From Acholeplasmataceae bacterium UBA2284 (GTDB lineage: Bacteria; Bacillota_I; Bacilli_A; Acholeplasmatales; Acholeplasmataceae), in NCBI GenBank assembly GCA_002345705.1, contig DDWO01000002.1:1-13864 (forward strand): 13,864 nucleotides of DNA, given 5' to 3'. A model generated the notes under the pieces. The model searched no databases, was not told the origin of the DNA, and saw only the letters and a program-made list of their open reading frames with translations. The position numbers and the translations under genes are program-made. This document shows, piece by piece, positions 12,945-13,864 of the stretch (the stretch's first letter is position 1; each line of letters begins with the position of its first letter).

Positions 12945-13445
12945 ATGAAAACATTTAAAGGAAAGCCAATTACTCTACTCGGTGAGTCTAAAAAAGTTGG
13001 CGATATTGCTCCTGATTTCAAAGCCTTAAACACAAAAAGTGAAGTTAAACACCTAACAGATTACAAATCACGTTATATCATCTTAAATGTTGTCCCATCC
13101 TTAGATACGACAGTATGTGACATGCAAGCAAGAACAGTCAATAATGAACTTGCAGAAAGAGATGATGTCTTAGTGATTACAATCAGTAATGACCTACCTA
13201 CAGCACAAAGTAGATGGTGTGGAAATTCTGGTTTACCAAATGTTATTACCTTATCAGACCACCTAGACCTAGATTTCGCAAATAAATATGGAACGAATAT
13301 TAAGGAATTAAGACTTCAAGCAAGAAGCGTATTCGTTTTGGATGAATCAAGAAAGATCATTTATAACGAATATGTTGATGAAATGAGCTCTCATCTAAAC
13401 TTTGATGAACTGATTACATTCGTCAAAAAATTACCGAAAGAATAA
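12945..13445 (+). CDS. tpx: Thiol peroxidase Tpx (atypical 2-Cys peroxiredoxin)
   Basis: Reduces hydrogen peroxide and organic hydroperoxides in the cytoplasm, with electrons normally supplied by thioredoxin. The 166-residue product has the normal Tpx length and a thioredoxin-like fold. The peroxidatic cysteine is Cys58 in VPSLDTTVCDMQ, the Tpx version of the Pxxx(T/S)xxC motif, with Thr55. The resolving cysteine is Cys92 in RWCGNSGLPNV, so a Cys58-Cys92 intramolecular disulfide is expected. The N-terminal GKPITLLGE and the APDFKAL stretch are also typical. ATG 12945 is chosen because AAGGAAG (12931-12937) lies 7 bases before it; the in-frame GTG at 12939 is only one base from that site. The gene is a single-gene unit with its own promoter and terminator, downstream of the structured RNA, which may or may not regulate it. 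Confidence 0.96.
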   Translation: MKTFKGKPITLLGESKKVGDIAPDFKALNTKSEVKHLTDYKSRYIILNVVPSLDTTVCDMQARTVNNELAERDDVLVITISNDLPTAQSRWCGNSGLPNVITLSDHLDLDFANKYGTNIKELRLQARSVFVLDESRKIIYNEYVDEMSSHLNFDELITFVKKLPKE

Positions 13446-13461
13446 CTTTCGGTTTTCTTTT
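13433..13461 (+). terminator. Intrinsic terminator overlapping the tpx stop codon
   Basis: ACCGAAAG (13433-13440) pairs with CTTTCGGT (13446-13453) around the loop AATAA, which contains the tpx stop TAA (13443-13445). The tail is TTTCTTTT. The -10 of the next promoter begins only six bases after the tail. Confidence 0.82.
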
Positions 13462-13466
13462 GTCTA

Positions 13467-13475
13467 TGGTATAAT
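13467..13475 (+). promoter_or_regulatory. Extended -10 promoter of ftsY
   Basis: TGgTATAAT at 13467-13475, a perfect extended -10. The position expected for a -35 (about 13447-13452) lies in the tpx terminator stem and does not match TTGACA, so recognition probably depends on the TG extension. The start would be near 13482, with a leader of about 19 bases containing AGGAG (13488-13492). Confidence 0.68.
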
Positions 13476-13500
13476 ATTCAAAGAATTAGGAGAGAAAAGA

Positions 13501-13864
13501 TGGGATTATTTCAAAAGCTTTTTGGTAAAAAACCTAAGAATGAGAGATATCAATTAGGTTTACATAAAACTAAAGAAAACCTAGGGAACTTAAAAGCGAT
13601 TTTAGCCGCATCTACGAAAATAGATGATGAGCTTTTTGACTCTTTAGAAGACATCTTTATTCAGGCTGATATCGGTATTGATACCGTTATATACTTTATT
13701 GATCAATTAAGATTAGAAGTAGAGAATAAAAAAATAGAGGATCCTAAGGATTTAGCTGAGATTATCGTTGATAAAATGTTTGAAATCTATCTTAAGGGTG
13801 AGCTTGTTCAAACCGACCTAAATTTTGATGAAGGTGAAACCAATGTGTATCTCTTTGTTGGAGT
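13501..13864 (+). CDS. ftsY: Signal recognition particle receptor FtsY, 3' end missing
   Basis: FtsY is the membrane-associated GTPase that receives SRP-ribosome complexes and delivers membrane proteins to the Sec translocon. The window cuts the gene after 121 codons, inside the protein. What is visible starts MGLFQKLFGKK, an amphipathic basic helix used for membrane binding, and goes almost directly into the helical N domain of SRP54/FtsY GTPases: LGLHKTKENLGNL at about 20-32, then LFDSLEDIFIQADIG at about 45-59. The long acidic A domain of the Escherichia coli protein is missing, as in most Gram-positive FtsY. The last residues, YLFVGV, lead into the expected G1 loop (GxNGxGKTT), which lies beyond the window. 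AGGAG (13488-13492) lies 8 bases before the ATG. The call between FtsY and Ffh is made on the N-terminal MGLFxKLF and the order of N-domain motifs. Confidence 0.92.

Noticed and set aside
1..13864. CRISPR arrays, insertion sequences, attachment sites or prophage genes
   Set aside because: No spaced direct repeats, terminal inverted repeats, transposase, integrase or composition break was seen; gene order and codon use are even throughout.

Overview
The window is a low-GC stretch of bacterial chromosome, densely packed, with every recognisable gene on the + strand. The gene content suggests the Bacillota/Mollicutes side of the tree: rbgA (ylqF) beside rnhB, a signal peptidase I, a soluble FtsK/SpoIIIE-type translocase, and strong AAGGAGG ribosome sites. 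TGA is used as a stop (pilB, pilD, lepB and rbgA end with it), so the organism does not use the Mycoplasma/Spiroplasma code. A lineage such as Acholeplasmatales, Izemoplasmatales or a relative is plausible, but the sequence alone does not fix it.

Positions 1-5370 hold a type IV pilus / type II secretion-like assembly cluster: the 3' half of the pilB ATPase, the pilC platform protein, one small type IV pilin, a prepilin peptidase, a fused PilM-PilN-like protein and a PilO-like protein. PilB powers assembly, PilC and PilMN/PilO form the inner-membrane platform, and the peptidase matures the pilin. PilM/N/O-type genes argue for a true T4P machine rather than a minimal ComG competence system. The pilin has its own consensus promoter and its own terminator inside the cluster, which would let it be made in excess.

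Positions 5459-10739 look like one housekeeping operon, from an extended -10 promoter to a hairpin terminator after rnhB. It holds an unrecognised membrane protein, an FtsK/SftA-like DNA translocase without membrane segments, a signal peptidase I with extra membrane helices and an inserted loop, the ribosome-assembly GTPase RbgA, and RNase HII. Most junctions overlap or have very short gaps.

Positions 10740-13864 hold single-gene units: topA (short, one zinc finger), tpx (thiol peroxidase) and the 5' part of ftsY. Between topA and tpx lies the most interesting non-coding element: a well-formed promoter, then about 105 nt with three hairpins, the last a 13-bp terminator, and two identical ATCCCCT motifs flanking the middle hairpin. 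It could be a C-rich trans-acting small RNA or a tpx attenuator. A 13-base promoter pattern, TGRTATAATATTC, recurs at three promoters. No tRNA, rRNA, CRISPR array, insertion sequence or phage gene was seen, and no gene-free stretch exceeds 300 bases.
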